DNA from: DLAJ01 sp023663615
GTDB lineage: Bacteria > Bacillota > Clostridia > Lachnospirales > Lachnospiraceae
Direction: 5' to 3'
NCBI GenBank assembly: GCA_023663615.1
Contig: JAMPHA010000012.1
Location: 1-62,147, forward strand
Length of the DNA stretch: 62,147 nt
Shown: positions 8,155-16,170 of the stretch, in pieces
Layout: every line of letters begins with the position of its first letter
How positions within the stretch are numbered: position 1 is the first letter of the stretch
The notes under the pieces: model-generated
Databases searched by the model: none
The model's input: only the letters and a program-made list of their open reading frames with translations
What the model was told of the DNA's origin: nothing
Translations under genes and position numbers: made by a program

Positions 8155-10113
8155 TCAGCGTATATCATCCGCGCTCTGTCCGAGCATTTCATAATGACGC
8201 TTTTTATCCTGATACATCTTGTGATCCGCTTCCTTTAAGACTTCGTCAATATTGACATCCCCGTCCGTCGGCGTCATCTGCGTTCCCACGCTGCAACTGA
8301 TCTCGTATTCCTTGCCTGCCGTCCGGTTTACCTGATCCAACAGCTCCACGAGCTGCCTGCGGAAATCCGCATCGGCACATTGCTCATATTCGTCATAAAA
8401 CAGCGCCGCGGAAAATTCATCGCCTCCAAAGCGCGCGCAGATCCCACGCTCTGACACGATCCGGAACAGCGTTCTTCCCACCGTCTTGATCGCAAAGTCG
8501 CCCTCTCCATGACCGTAGGTATCATTGATCGTCTTTAAGCCGTTCAAGTCGATGGAAACAACCATGAACCAGCCGTACTCATGATCTTTAAGGCGTTTGA
8601 CAATATCCTGATAAAAACCGCGCCGATTGTAGATTCCCGTGAGCGGATCGCGGATATAGAGCTCCTCCAGTTTATCATTCGCCTGTTTTAACTTGCGGTT
8701 AAAATTCTGCATCTGCTGCCGGCTTCTCACAGAATCCAGAATATGGCTGAGATTCGTTGCAAAATTGCGCAACTGCAAGTAATCGTTTTCCTCCGGATCA
8801 AAATTAACCGCCAGATAACCAAGCACCGTTTCCTGCACATGCAGCGGCACGAACATCAGGTTCTCGGTATCCGCGCTCATCTTTTCGGCCGGAAACAGAT
8901 CCTTGCGCTTATAGCAGAGCAGCGGCACGGAAAATCCTTTATCCATATGCCATTCGCCGAGCAGCACCAGCTCGATCTCCCTGCGGTCGTTCAGCCTGCG
9001 GTTCTGCTCCATGATCTGCGCGCTGACATCATCATACGCATCCAGATAGGAGCCTTCCACGCAAAGATAAATGTGCCGGTAAGAATCAAGATAAGCGAGA
9101 TATTTCGGCAGGATCGAAAGCATTCCGTTCAAAGACTTCGTCCCCGTCATCTCGTCGATCATGTCATACATATTCTTGGAAAAATATCGATAGCTCGTGA
9201 GCGTATTATACATCTTATGAATCTGCCCTGACGCCCTGCCCCCGCTGACGGGAAGACAGCCGCACGACTCGGAAAAACGTACTGCAAACGGAACAAGCGT
9301 GCATCGCTCCACATTTTCTTTTTTCTGCATGACCTCACAGATCAGCTCGACCGCCCGTTTGCCGCCTGCCTGTAAATCCTGCTGTGCCGTCGTCAGGCGC
9401 GGCATAAAATACCGCTCCTCCTCAATACCGTCAAATCCCGTCACGATCGTATCCTCCGGTATCTCGTAGCCCGCATTGTGCAGACAGTCGCAGATCGCGA
9501 TCGCCATCGTATCATTGACAGAGATAAACGCGTCAGGAAGCGGTCTTCCGCTCTCCAGAAACTCTCTCATGACTTCCCGGCACGGATCTTCCCAAAAATC
9601 CCCGTATCCAATATCCTCATCTTTGATCTCAACGCCATACTCCGCCGCCACATTGCGCACGACCTGGATCCGCGCATCGGAAAAATCGTTGTTGCGCAGA
9701 CCGCCCATCACAAAGAAGGATCTGCAATGATGCACCTCAAATAAATGGCGCACGATCTTCTCAAATGTATTCTTATAATCAAACACGATGCTGTAACAAT
9801 CGTCCACCTCCCTGTCGATGGACACGACGGGAATCCCGTTTTTCCTGCCCTTTTCGATCAGACGCAGGTTCAGCTCATTGTCCTTGATCTTTTCGCAAAA
9901 AATAATCATCCCGCACAGCCTGTCATAATCGATCCGCTCAAAAATGCTTTCCTCTCCCTGATCATTGAGGTTGCTGAATTCTAATTGTTCAAACGTGTTA
10001 AACACCTGCACGAACAGACCGCATTCCTTCGCCTGCCGAAAGATTGCTCTCAGGGAATCCCGCTGAAATTCTTCATCCGCCCGCACTAAACAGACCGCTA
10101 TGGTATCTCTCAT
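8155..10113 (-). CDS. Diguanylate cyclase with cytoplasmic sugar-binding-protein-like sensor domain
   Basis: 652 residues. Residues about 3-290 resemble the ligand-binding core of LacI/periplasmic-binding-like proteins (GIPVVSIDREVDD, AFISVNDTMAIAICD, IVTGFDGIEEERYF, then LTTAQQDLQAGGKRAVELI). There is no helix-turn-helix before it, no signal peptide and no membrane helix. A middle region of about 200 residues may be GAF-like, followed by a short coiled coil. The C-terminal GGDEF domain runs from DPLTGIYNRRGF to the end, with an intact GGDEF near residue 563 and no RxxD inhibitory site before it. I infer a soluble enzyme making cyclic di-GMP under control of a small, possibly sugar-like ligand. 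Start 10113 gives a clean sensor N-terminus downstream of the promoter. Confidence 0.88.
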   Translation of the reverse strand: MRDTIAVCLVRADEEFQRDSLRAIFRQAKECGLFVQVFNTFEQLEFSNLNDQGEESIFERIDYDRLCGMIIFCEKIKDNELNLRLIEKGRKNGIPVVSIDREVDDCYSIVFDYKNTFEKIVRHLFEVHHCRSFFVMGGLRNNDFSDARIQVVRNVAAEYGVEIKDEDIGYGDFWEDPCREVMREFLESGRPLPDAFISVNDTMAIAICDCLHNAGYEIPEDTIVTGFDGIEEERYFMPRLTTAQQDLQAGGKRAVELICEVMQKKENVERCTLVPFAVRFSESCGCLPVSGGRASGQIHKMYNTLTSYRYFSKNMYDMIDEMTGTKSLNGMLSILPKYLAYLDSYRHIYLCVEGSYLDAYDDVSAQIMEQNRRLNDRREIELVLLGEWHMDKGFSVPLLCYKRKDLFPAEKMSADTENLMFVPLHVQETVLGYLAVNFDPEENDYLQLRNFATNLSHILDSVRSRQQMQNFNRKLKQANDKLEELYIRDPLTGIYNRRGFYQDIVKRLKDHEYGWFMVVSIDLNGLKTINDTYGHGEGDFAIKTVGRTLFRIVSERGICARFGGDEFSAALFYDEYEQCADADFRRQLVELLDQVNRTAGKEYEISCSVGTQMTPTDGDVNIDEVLKEADHKMYQDKKRHYEMLGQSADDIR

Positions 10114-10138
10114 AATCAGCACCGCCTTTTCTGTGACT

Positions 10139-10167
10139 ATTGTACCATATCCTATCGTTTTACGCAA
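10139..10167 (-). promoter_or_regulatory. Promoter of the diguanylate cyclase gene
   Basis: On the minus strand TTGCGT (10167-10162), 17 bases, TACAAT (10144-10139), about 25 bases before the start codon. Confidence 0.6.
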
Positions 10168-10240
10168 CCGATCTTGACAAAAAAATAGTACTTTCAGGAG
10201 AAAAAAATGAATGGTTCGATCCCTGCTCCATGAATTTCGC

Positions 10241-10297
10241 TTTTCACCGGGAATTTTGTTTTTTACCGGAAGTTTTGCTTTTTTTACCGGGGCTTGC
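10241..10297 (+). repeat. Three helically phased TTTT(C/T)ACCGG repeats upstream of aroF
   Basis: Units start near 10241, 10259 and 10279: a T-rich run, then (C/T)ACCGG, then purine-rich bases and TTTTG or CTTGC. The ACCGG cores at about 10246, 10265 and 10286 are 19 and 21 bases apart, close to two helical turns. The last unit runs into the aroF -35 box, so an operator or curved activator site is plausible. Confidence 0.6.
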
Positions 10298-10322
10298 ACA
10301 TCGCCGCATTTTTATGTATAAT
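10294..10322 (+). promoter_or_regulatory. Promoter of aroF
   Basis: TTGCAC (10294-10299), a 17-base spacer and a perfect TATAAT (10317-10322). Confidence 0.75.
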
Positions 10323-10325
10323 TGT

Positions 10326-10386
10326 TCTGTTTTTCGGGTGCCGCAGCCGGTATGACCGGCGCTGCCAATCCAAGCCCGAACACAGA
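10326..10386 (+). promoter_or_regulatory. Structured aroF leader
   Basis: Nested complementarity fills the leader: TCTGT (10326-10330) with ACAGA (10382-10386), TTCGGG (10333-10338) with CCCGAA (10375-10380), and an inner GCAGCCGG/CCGGCGCTGC stem. The outer stem ends two bases before the AGGAG of aroF. No T-box motif or trp-rich leader peptide was seen. Confidence 0.45.
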
Positions 10387-10398
10387 CAGGAGCAGATC

Positions 10399-11427
10399 AT
10401 GGGTTTCACATTTGAACGTTTACTTCCCACTCCCGCAAAAATCCGGGAGGAATACCCGCTTCCGGCGAATTTTGCCGCACTGAAGCAGGAGCGCGACCGG
10501 GACATCGCAGATATTATCACGGGAGAATCCGACCGTTTTCTTGTGATCATCGGTCCTTGTTCGGCGGACAATGAGGATTCGGTATGTGATTATGTCAACC
10601 GCTTGGCGGCGGTTTCCAACCGCGTAAAAGACAAACTGATGCTTGTTCCGCGTATTTATACGAACAAGCCCCGCACGACGGGGGACGGCTACAAGGGCAT
10701 TGCCAGCCAGCCCGATCCGGCAAAAAAAGAAGATTTTCTCCAGGGACTGATCGCCGTGCGCCGGATGCATCTGCGCGCCATCGAAGAGTCCGGGCTGACC
10801 GCCGCGGACGAGATGCTCTATCCCGAAAACTGGGGATATGTGGAGGATGTGCTCTCTTACGTCGCGATCGGCGCAAGAAGTGTGGAGGATCAGCAGCACC
10901 GTCTGACCGTGAGCGGCTTTGACGTTGCTTCCGGCATGAAAAACCCGACGAGCGGCGATTTCAGCGTCATGCTCAACTCCGTTTACGCGGCACAGCAGCC
11001 TCATTCTTTCGTCTATCGCGGTTACGAGGTATCCACTTCGGGCAATCCGCTCGCGCACACCGTACTGCGCGGCTCTGTGAGCAAAAACGGAAACAGCACG
11101 CCGAACTATCATTATGAAGATCTGAATCGTTTATGGGAAATGTATCAGGAACGCGACCTGCGCCATCCTGCCTGCATCATTGACTCGAACCATAATAATT
11201 CGGGGAAGAAATACGAGCAGCAGGTGCGTATTGTCAAAGAAGTCCTGCACAGCCGCAGGCTGAACACCGATATTAAAAAGCTTGTCAAGGGAGTTATGAT
11301 CGAAAGTTATATCGAACCCGGCTGCCAGAAGGTCGGCGGCGGCATCTACGGTAAGTCGATCACCGATCCGTGCCTCGGCTGGGAGGAATCCGAACGCCTG
11401 ATCTATGATATTGCAGAATTGCTATAA
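10399..11427 (+). CDS. aroF: 3-deoxy-7-phosphoheptulonate (DAHP) synthase, class I (AroG type)
   Basis: 342 residues. It condenses phosphoenolpyruvate with erythrose 4-phosphate, the first step of the shikimate pathway. Family hallmarks: VIIGPCSADN, LMLVPRIYTNKPRTT.GDGYKG, IGARSVEDQQHR, GFDVASGMKNPTSGDF, IDSNHNNSGKKYEQQ and GVMIESYIEPGCQ. AGGAG lies seven bases before the chosen ATG. The gene stands alone between its own promoter and a strong terminator, suggesting independent control rather than membership of an aro operon. Which aromatic amino acid inhibits it cannot be told from the sequence. Confidence 0.95.
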   Translation: MGFTFERLLPTPAKIREEYPLPANFAALKQERDRDIADIITGESDRFLVIIGPCSADNEDSVCDYVNRLAAVSNRVKDKLMLVPRIYTNKPRTTGDGYKGIASQPDPAKKEDFLQGLIAVRRMHLRAIEESGLTAADEMLYPENWGYVEDVLSYVAIGARSVEDQQHRLTVSGFDVASGMKNPTSGDFSVMLNSVYAAQQPHSFVYRGYEVSTSGNPLAHTVLRGSVSKNGNSTPNYHYEDLNRLWEMYQERDLRHPACIIDSNHNNSGKKYEQQVRIVKEVLHSRRLNTDIKKLVKGVMIESYIEPGCQKVGGGIYGKSITDPCLGWEESERLIYDIAELL

Positions 11428-11460
11428 AAAAGAGTTGCGCCGTGCGCAACTCTTTTTTTT
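11426..11460 (+). terminator. Strong terminator of aroF
   Basis: AAAAAAGAGTTGCGC, loop CGT, GCGCAACTCTTTTTTTT, starting at the stop codon. Confidence 0.92.
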
Positions 11461-11465
11461 AGCAT

Positions 11466-11537
11466 ATAGGAATTTTCGCAAACCCAAAAGAACTGCCTTT
11501 GGCAGTTCTTTGAAAGCGTGCGAAGCACGATTTTTTA
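11466..11537. repeat. Dispersed composite hairpin element, copy B (3' of xerD)
   Basis: Inverted relative to copy A: TATAGGAATTTTCGC, then AAAGAACTGCC-TTT-GGCAGTTCTTT (11487-11511), then AAAGCGTGC-GAA-GCACG and a T run that ends at the xerD stop codon. On the minus strand the two hairpins directly follow xerD. Confidence 0.8.
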
Positions 11538-12419
11538 CCCCCGTGGATGCGCCTTCGCATACACCTCTCTTAAACGCTTGTGGCTCATATTTGCATAAAT
11601 CTGTGTCGTGGAAATATCGGAATGTCCGAGCATTTCCTGCACGCTCTTTAAGTCAGCCCCGTTTTCCACCAGATGCGCCGCAAAAGAATGCCGGAGCGTA
11701 TGCGGCGTAATGTCCGCCGTGATGCCTGCTTTTTTCGTATAGGACTTGATGAGTTTCCAAAACCCCTGTCTGCTCATGGATTCCCCTGAACAGTTGACAA
11801 AGAGGGTATCACAGGATAAATCCTTCAGCATGGAATCCCTTGCGCCGGACAAATATTTGGCTAACGCCTCTCTCGCCGCCGTCCCGAACGGAATGACCCG
11901 CTCCTTATTGCGGTCGCGGCATACGATATAATTCATCGGCATATTGACATCGCTCAGCTTTAAGGTAATGAGCTCCGTCACCCGGATACCGGTCGCATAT
12001 AAAAGCTCAAGCATCGCCCTGTCGCGCACCTCTTTGGGCGCATTTCCCTTCGGCTGTTCCAACAGACGGACCACCTCGTCCATCGTCATAATGCCCGGCA
12101 GCTTTTTTTCGATCTTGGGCGCTTTCAGCACCTCGGATACGTCGGTCTCTATTTTTCCCTCGCTGACCAGATAATGAAAAAGCGCTTTGATCGACGCGAT
12201 ATTGCGTGAAATACTCGCGGGCGCAAAATTCTTCTTTGTCAGGTCTTCTACATAGTCCTTCAACATCTGTTCACTAACCTGATCAAAGCTTGTCACGCCG
12301 CGGGCGTCCAGATACATCTGCACCTTGTTCAAATCCCTTCGATATGACATCTCCGTGTTCTCGGAGGTCTTTTTCACATTATGCAGATATGCGATAAACT
12401 GCCCGATTTCATCCTTCAT
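11535..12419 (-). CDS. xerD: Site-specific tyrosine recombinase XerD
   Basis: 294 residues, the usual length. It cooperates with XerC/CodV at the chromosomal dif site to resolve dimers. It has an N-terminal SAM-like domain (residues 1-90) and a catalytic domain with R146 (ATGIRVTEL), K172, H240 and R243 (HTLRHSFA), H266 (LGHSDIS) and the nucleophile Y275 (TQIYANMS). It is a housekeeping recombinase rather than a phage integrase: no neighbouring phage genes or att repeats are seen. Its promoter lies about 85 bases upstream, and hairpin element B closes the gene. Confidence 0.93.
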   Translation of the reverse strand: MKDEIGQFIAYLHNVKKTSENTEMSYRRDLNKVQMYLDARGVTSFDQVSEQMLKDYVEDLTKKNFAPASISRNIASIKALFHYLVSEGKIETDVSEVLKAPKIEKKLPGIMTMDEVVRLLEQPKGNAPKEVRDRAMLELLYATGIRVTELITLKLSDVNMPMNYIVCRDRNKERVIPFGTAAREALAKYLSGARDSMLKDLSCDTLFVNCSGESMSRQGFWKLIKSYTKKAGITADITPHTLRHSFAAHLVENGADLKSVQEMLGHSDISTTQIYANMSHKRLREVYAKAHPRG

Positions 12420-12504
12420 GTATCAGCGTGCCACCCTCAAAATATTTATCTAACGATCCATAGTTACCTATTTATGTTAATCAAAAAAAGCGTGTTCACG
12501 CATT

Positions 12505-12533
12505 ATTATAATCAGAATTTTTAAGAAAAGCAA
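12505..12533 (-). promoter_or_regulatory. Promoter of xerD
   Basis: TTGCTT (12533-12528), 17 bases, TATAAT (12510-12505) on the minus strand. Confidence 0.7.
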
Positions 12534-12582
12534 TCGCAATTTTTAACCCTTTTCGGGACTTTTCCATCTTATTTTGACAAAA

Positions 12583-12625
12583 CTACCACATATCGTCGGC
12601 AATTGCAATTATGTCTACCACATAT
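12583..12625. repeat. Paired CTACCACATAT repeats around AATTGCAATT
   Basis: CTACCACATAT occurs at 12583-12593 and 12615-12625, 32 bases apart (three helical turns), flanking the palindrome AATTGCAATT at 12601-12610. The site lies between the spoIIM stop codon and the xerD promoter. Confidence 0.55.
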
Positions 12626-12637
12626 AGCAGCCGGCGC

Positions 12638-13219
12638 TTAAAAATTTTTTAACATTTTCATAACAATTAACGAGTTGACATATGCTTCCGTGATACAGCC
12701 GAGCATTCCCAAAAGAAGGATCACACCGATCCCTGCCAGCAGTCTGTGGCCGCCTGATCCCCCATACCCGCATGTATACTGCTCATAAATCCGCTTCGAC
12801 GTCACGCAAAGGAGAATATAGGCAGGGATATAAAAAAGAATCTGCGGAAACAGGCAGATGCCTACAAGCCCTAATCCCCTGACGCCATACACCGCATATG
12901 CCGCCGTCAGGATCATGCCGAATGCCAAACCATACCATGCCGTATATGCGTAACGGATAAAGCGTCCGATCGGCGTAACAGACAAAAGAAGCATCAAGAT
13001 GACCGTCCGCATCCGCTGCTCAAGCACATAAAAAAACAGGCGGTTTTTATGAATATCCAGATAACCGATATAATGCGTTTTATCCGCCCCCAGCATATTC
13101 CCGCTTCCCAAAAACCATTCCCGCCCAAGCACCAGCAGCGCGATCCCCGCAAAAAAGCCAATCAAAAAAGGAACGCTCCCGCCGATCAGTGCGAGGCGTC
13201 CCCTTTCCCGTTCTCTCAT
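12638..13219 (-). CDS. spoIIM: Stage II sporulation protein M
   Basis: 193 residues with about five hydrophobic segments. SpoIIM forms the DMP complex with SpoIID and SpoIIP, which thins septal peptidoglycan and drives engulfment in the mother cell. Family-like features are the N-terminal membrane helix followed by an external loop, a central pair of helices (VILMLLLSVTPIGRFIRY, then WYGLAFGMIL) and the C-terminal helix. GGAGGA stands before the ATG. It lies between xerD and a NUDIX gene, an arrangement common in Clostridia. Confidence 0.85.
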   Translation of the reverse strand: MRERERGRLALIGGSVPFLIGFFAGIALLVLGREWFLGSGNMLGADKTHYIGYLDIHKNRLFFYVLEQRMRTVILMLLLSVTPIGRFIRYAYTAWYGLAFGMILTAAYAVYGVRGLGLVGICLFPQILFYIPAYILLCVTSKRIYEQYTCGYGGSGGHRLLAGIGVILLLGMLGCITEAYVNSLIVMKMLKNF

Positions 13220-13322
13220 CAGAATCCTCCACGGCTCATTTTTATAATATATGAGTCGTGTGGTTCGGACATTCTTTTTTCTCCGCTACGGGCGGACATA
13301 ACGGCTCCCGTACAGCGGCGCG

Positions 13323-13868
13323 CTATGCGTGCACATAGCGGTTCCGATACGCCAGGATTGCCGCTACCGTCTTGGAATCCATCAGCTTTCCGGCATAAAT
13401 CATTTCCGTCAGCTCCTCCACGTCCATCGGCACAACGTCAATAAACTCATCCTCATCAAGATGCTGGCTTGACGGAACAAGATTTTTCGCCACATAAACG
13501 TCGATCTTTTCATTACAGAACGCGACCGTCGTATTGAGGCTGATCAAAAAAGTAAGTTCTTCGCTGCGGTAGCCGGTCTCCTCCTCCAGTTCGCGCGCCG
13601 CAGCGGCCTTCGTCGGCTCATCTTTGCCGTTTAAGCCCCCCGCCGGAATCTCCAGCGTCATCCGGTCAAGCGCATTGCGGTACTGGCGCACCATTAAGAT
13701 CCTACCGTCCTCCGTCACCGGTACGACTGCCGCCGCTCCGTTATGTCCGATAAAATCCCACTCTACAATATTGCCGTTCGGCACCTGCACCGTATCGCGG
13801 TAATAATTGATGATGGAACCTTTCTGCACCAATTCCCGCTTTAACCGCTTCCATTCGCATTCCTGCAT
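13323..13868 (-). CDS. NUDIX hydrolase, ADP-ribose pyrophosphatase-like
   Basis: 181 residues. The complete Nudix box GGLNGKDEPTKAAARELEEETG-type motif is present (Gx5Ex7REUxEExGU), after a beta-rich N-terminus typical of ADP-ribose pyrophosphatases (NYYRDTVQVPNG, VPVTEDGRILMVRQYR). These enzymes split nucleoside diphosphates linked to another moiety. Start 13868 (MQECEW) follows AAAGGAAA; further upstream the frame is an 18-bp tandem repeat coding only Lys/Arg-rich sequence, so it is excluded. The gene lies between the aminotransferase and spoIIM. Confidence 0.9.
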   Translation of the reverse strand: MQECEWKRLKRELVQKGSIINYYRDTVQVPNGNIVEWDFIGHNGAAAVVPVTEDGRILMVRQYRNALDRMTLEIPAGGLNGKDEPTKAAAARELEEETGYRSEELTFLISLNTTVAFCNEKIDVYVAKNLVPSSQHLDEDEFIDVVPMDVEELTEMIYAGKLMDSKTVAAILAYRNRYVHA

Positions 13869-13920
13869 ATTCCGCTTTCCTTTCTTCTCTCTGCCTTTTC
13901 CGTCTTCTCTGCTTTTCCTT

Positions 13921-13974
13921 CTTTTCTGCCTTTTCGCCCTTTTCTGCCTTTTCGCTCTCTTCTGCCTTTTCGCT
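13921..13974. repeat. 18-bp tandem repeat before the NUDIX gene
   Basis: Three units of CTTTTCTGCCTTTTCGCC with few changes at 13921-13938, 13939-13956 and 13957-13974; related partial units extend to about 13890. It fills the spacer between the aminotransferase stop codon and the NUDIX start. Confidence 0.85.
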
Positions 13975-14032
13975 TCCTGCTGACAGGTCATATAACAGTC
14001 GTTATTAAAATCAGTCGTTATTCCAACCTCTC

Positions 14033-15322
14033 TTAACCCGCCAGAAGTTTCTCCACGCTCACGAGCTTGACGCACAGCGCAAAGAGTTTTGCCGTCTCCG
14101 TCATCTCTTCCGTAGTCGGGAAAGAAGGCGCGATACGGATATTGCTGTCATGCGGATCTTTTCCGTACGGATAAGTCGCGCCGGCATCCGTCAGCACAAC
14201 GCCTGCTTCCTTACACTTTCCGACGATCGCTGCCGCGCAGCCGTCCAGCGCCTCAAACGAAATAAAATAACCACCGTTTGGTTTCGTCCACTCACCGATT
14301 TCTAAGCCGGACAGTTCCTGATCGAGCACGGCAAGCACCGCCTCGAATTTCGGACGCATGACGCCCGCAAGCTCCATCATATGCGCATACATTCCGTCAA
14401 TGTTTCCGAAATATTTCACATGACGGAGCTGGTTGATCTTATCATAGCCGATCGTCTGGATCGTCATTGATTTTTTTATATCACTCAAATTCTTCGCGGA
14501 GGATGCGATCGCCGCAACGCCCGAACCGGAAAACGTCACCTTGGAAGTGGACGCAAATTCATAGACCATATCGGGATGTCCTGCTTTTTCACACTCGCTC
14601 AAAATGTCTAAAATCTGATCCTGACGGTCTTTTTCTTCATATAAATGGTGTACGGCATACGCGTTATCCCAATAAATACGAAAATCTTCCGCCGCAGGCT
14701 GTAATGCCGCGAACCGCTTCACCGTCTCGTCCGAATAGGAATATCCCTGTGGATTGGAATATTTCGGAACACACCAGATTCCCTTCACGGCAGCGTCCGT
14801 ATTGACATATTGCTCCACCAGATCCATATCCGGTCCCTGCGGCGTCATCGGAATCGTGATCATCTCAATGCCGAAATGCTCCGTGATCTTAAAATGTCTG
14901 TCATAGCCGGGCGCAGGACACAAAAATTTTACTTTATCCAACCTGCACCATGGCGTGCTCCCGCATACGCCGTGCATCACGGAACGGGAAACCGTGTCGT
15001 ACATGATGGACAGACTTGCGTTTCCACAAACAATCACGTTCTCCGCGGGAACGCCCATCATATCGCCCATGAGCTTCTTTGCCTCCGGGATACCGTCAAG
15101 CGTCCCATAATTGCGGCAGTCAATGCCCTCCTCGGTCTTTAAGACGGTTTCCGCATGAAGCACATCCATCATATCCATGCTGAGATCCAACTGCGCAGAT
15201 CCCGGCTTTCCCCTGGACATATCCAGCTTTAATCCTTTCGCCTTTGCATCCTCAAACTGCTGCTCCAATTCACCTTTCAGCGATTCCAATTCTTCCTTTG
15301 ACATCGACTTGTAAGATTTCAT
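14033..15322 (-). CDS. PLP-dependent aminotransferase (aspartate aminotransferase-like, PF12897 group)
   Basis: 429 residues. A fold-type I PLP enzyme of the clostridial group annotated as aspartate or alanine-glyoxylate aminotransferases. Visible PLP contacts are IVCGNASLSIMYD near the N-terminus, WDNAYAVHHL (Asp and Tyr contacts) and the Schiff-base lysine in FASTSKVTFSGSG; the substrate-binding Arg is probably in SNIRIAPSFP. The family is distinct from classical AspC, so the physiological amino donor is uncertain. The MKSYKSMSKEELE start gives a normal N-terminal helix. Confidence 0.88.
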   Translation of the reverse strand: MKSYKSMSKEELESLKGELEQQFEDAKAKGLKLDMSRGKPGSAQLDLSMDMMDVLHAETVLKTEEGIDCRNYGTLDGIPEAKKLMGDMMGVPAENVIVCGNASLSIMYDTVSRSVMHGVCGSTPWCRLDKVKFLCPAPGYDRHFKITEHFGIEMITIPMTPQGPDMDLVEQYVNTDAAVKGIWCVPKYSNPQGYSYSDETVKRFAALQPAAEDFRIYWDNAYAVHHLYEEKDRQDQILDILSECEKAGHPDMVYEFASTSKVTFSGSGVAAIASSAKNLSDIKKSMTIQTIGYDKINQLRHVKYFGNIDGMYAHMMELAGVMRPKFEAVLAVLDQELSGLEIGEWTKPNGGYFISFEALDGCAAAIVGKCKEAGVVLTDAGATYPYGKDPHDSNIRIAPSFPTTEEMTETAKLFALCVKLVSVEKLLAG

Positions 15323-15523
15323 CGCACACCATCCTTATCTTTTTCGTTTTATGCCGCGTTTCTTCCGCCGCGGTAACAGAACCAGAATCCTTTCCTCCGT
15401 ATTCTGCCCGTGATCTGCATTTCTCATGTGCATTATTGCATTATTGTATACAATCTATGCACGCCTTTCCTATCATACACCATGCCTTCCACGGATGCAA
15501 GAAAAAAAAACAACAAATACAAA

Positions 15524-15589
15524 AAAGAGCCTCAATTGCCATGTTTTACCCTGCCGCTTTGGCAGAAAACATGTCTCCATGGGCTCTTT
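15524..15589 (-). terminator. Two-tier terminator after the 85-residue membrane protein gene
   Basis: Outer stem AAAGAGCC/GGCTCTTT encloses CATGTTTT...AAAACATG and an inner CTGCC/GGCAG hairpin. On the minus strand it ends in a T6 tract. Bases 15323-15520 hold no gene; A-rich runs only. Confidence 0.8.
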
Positions 15590-15614
15590 CTTAATTTTCT
15601 AATTTGTGTTAAGA

Positions 15615-15872
15615 TTATTCCTGTTCGCCGGAATCTTCTTTGGCGCCGACCACGCCGGCAATGACCGAAGTAACCGCAGCAACGATCACCGCCACAATGA
15701 CTGCCACGGCAATGATCCCTACAATGATCCAGCCTGTCTGCGCATCCACGCTCTCCTGCGCCGTCTCACCCGCTAACGCGCCGGCACAGCCAAATAATTG
15801 ATTCATCAGCATGACTGCAAATACCGTCATGCCCGCATAAATTCCTTTTTTCCATTTACTCCATACGCTCAT
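15615..15872 (-). CDS. Small membrane protein of unknown function
   Basis: 85 residues. Two hydrophobic stretches are seen: residues about 12-34, with an LFGCAG sequence that weakly resembles a lipobox, and about 47-73, a Val/Ala/Ile-rich helix (GWIIVGIIAVAVIVAVIV), followed by an acidic tail. GGAGAG precedes the ATG. It has its own promoter and terminator and a leader of about 170 bases, so it is a real transcription unit. I do not recognise the family. It could be a lipoprotein anchored twice or a two-pass peptide. Confidence 0.65.
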   Translation of the reverse strand: MSVWSKWKKGIYAGMTVFAVMLMNQLFGCAGALAGETAQESVDAQTGWIIVGIIAVAVIVAVIVAAVTSVIAGVVGAKEDSGEQE

Positions 15873-16048
15873 ATCTGCTCTCCATTCCTACCTGACCGCG
15901 GGTTTCATGCGAACGACATCCGCCATGTGTAAACCCAAATCCTGCCCGGTTCTTTTCTGTCTTTGCTGTCTTTGCTGCCTTTGCTGTCCTATCTTTCCTA
16001 TCTCATACTTCTTATCCAAACCTGTTTTTGGTTTTTCAAACTGCACTT

Positions 16049-16077
16049 ATTCTAGCACGTTTCTCCGCTGTCTGCAA
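16049..16077 (-). promoter_or_regulatory. Promoter of the small membrane protein gene
   Basis: TTGCAG (16077-16072), 17 bases, TAGAAT (16054-16049) on the minus strand. The long leader contains AAAGACAGC-type short repeats near 15955-15985. Confidence 0.6.
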
Positions 16078-16170
16078 GTAGCAACCGCCCCATTCCGCAA
16101 TACGCAGATGCGCCGTTCCCTGTACGTCTTCCCGCTGTCTACCGGCGACTGCGATCCCATGCGCTGCGCA

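Noticed and set aside
10323..10398. T-box riboswitch upstream of aroF
   Set aside because: No T-box consensus (AGGGTGGNACCGCG) and the leader is too short.
11535..12419. Prophage or integrative-element integrase
   Set aside because: Length and motifs match housekeeping XerD, and no phage genes, tRNA target or att repeats are nearby.
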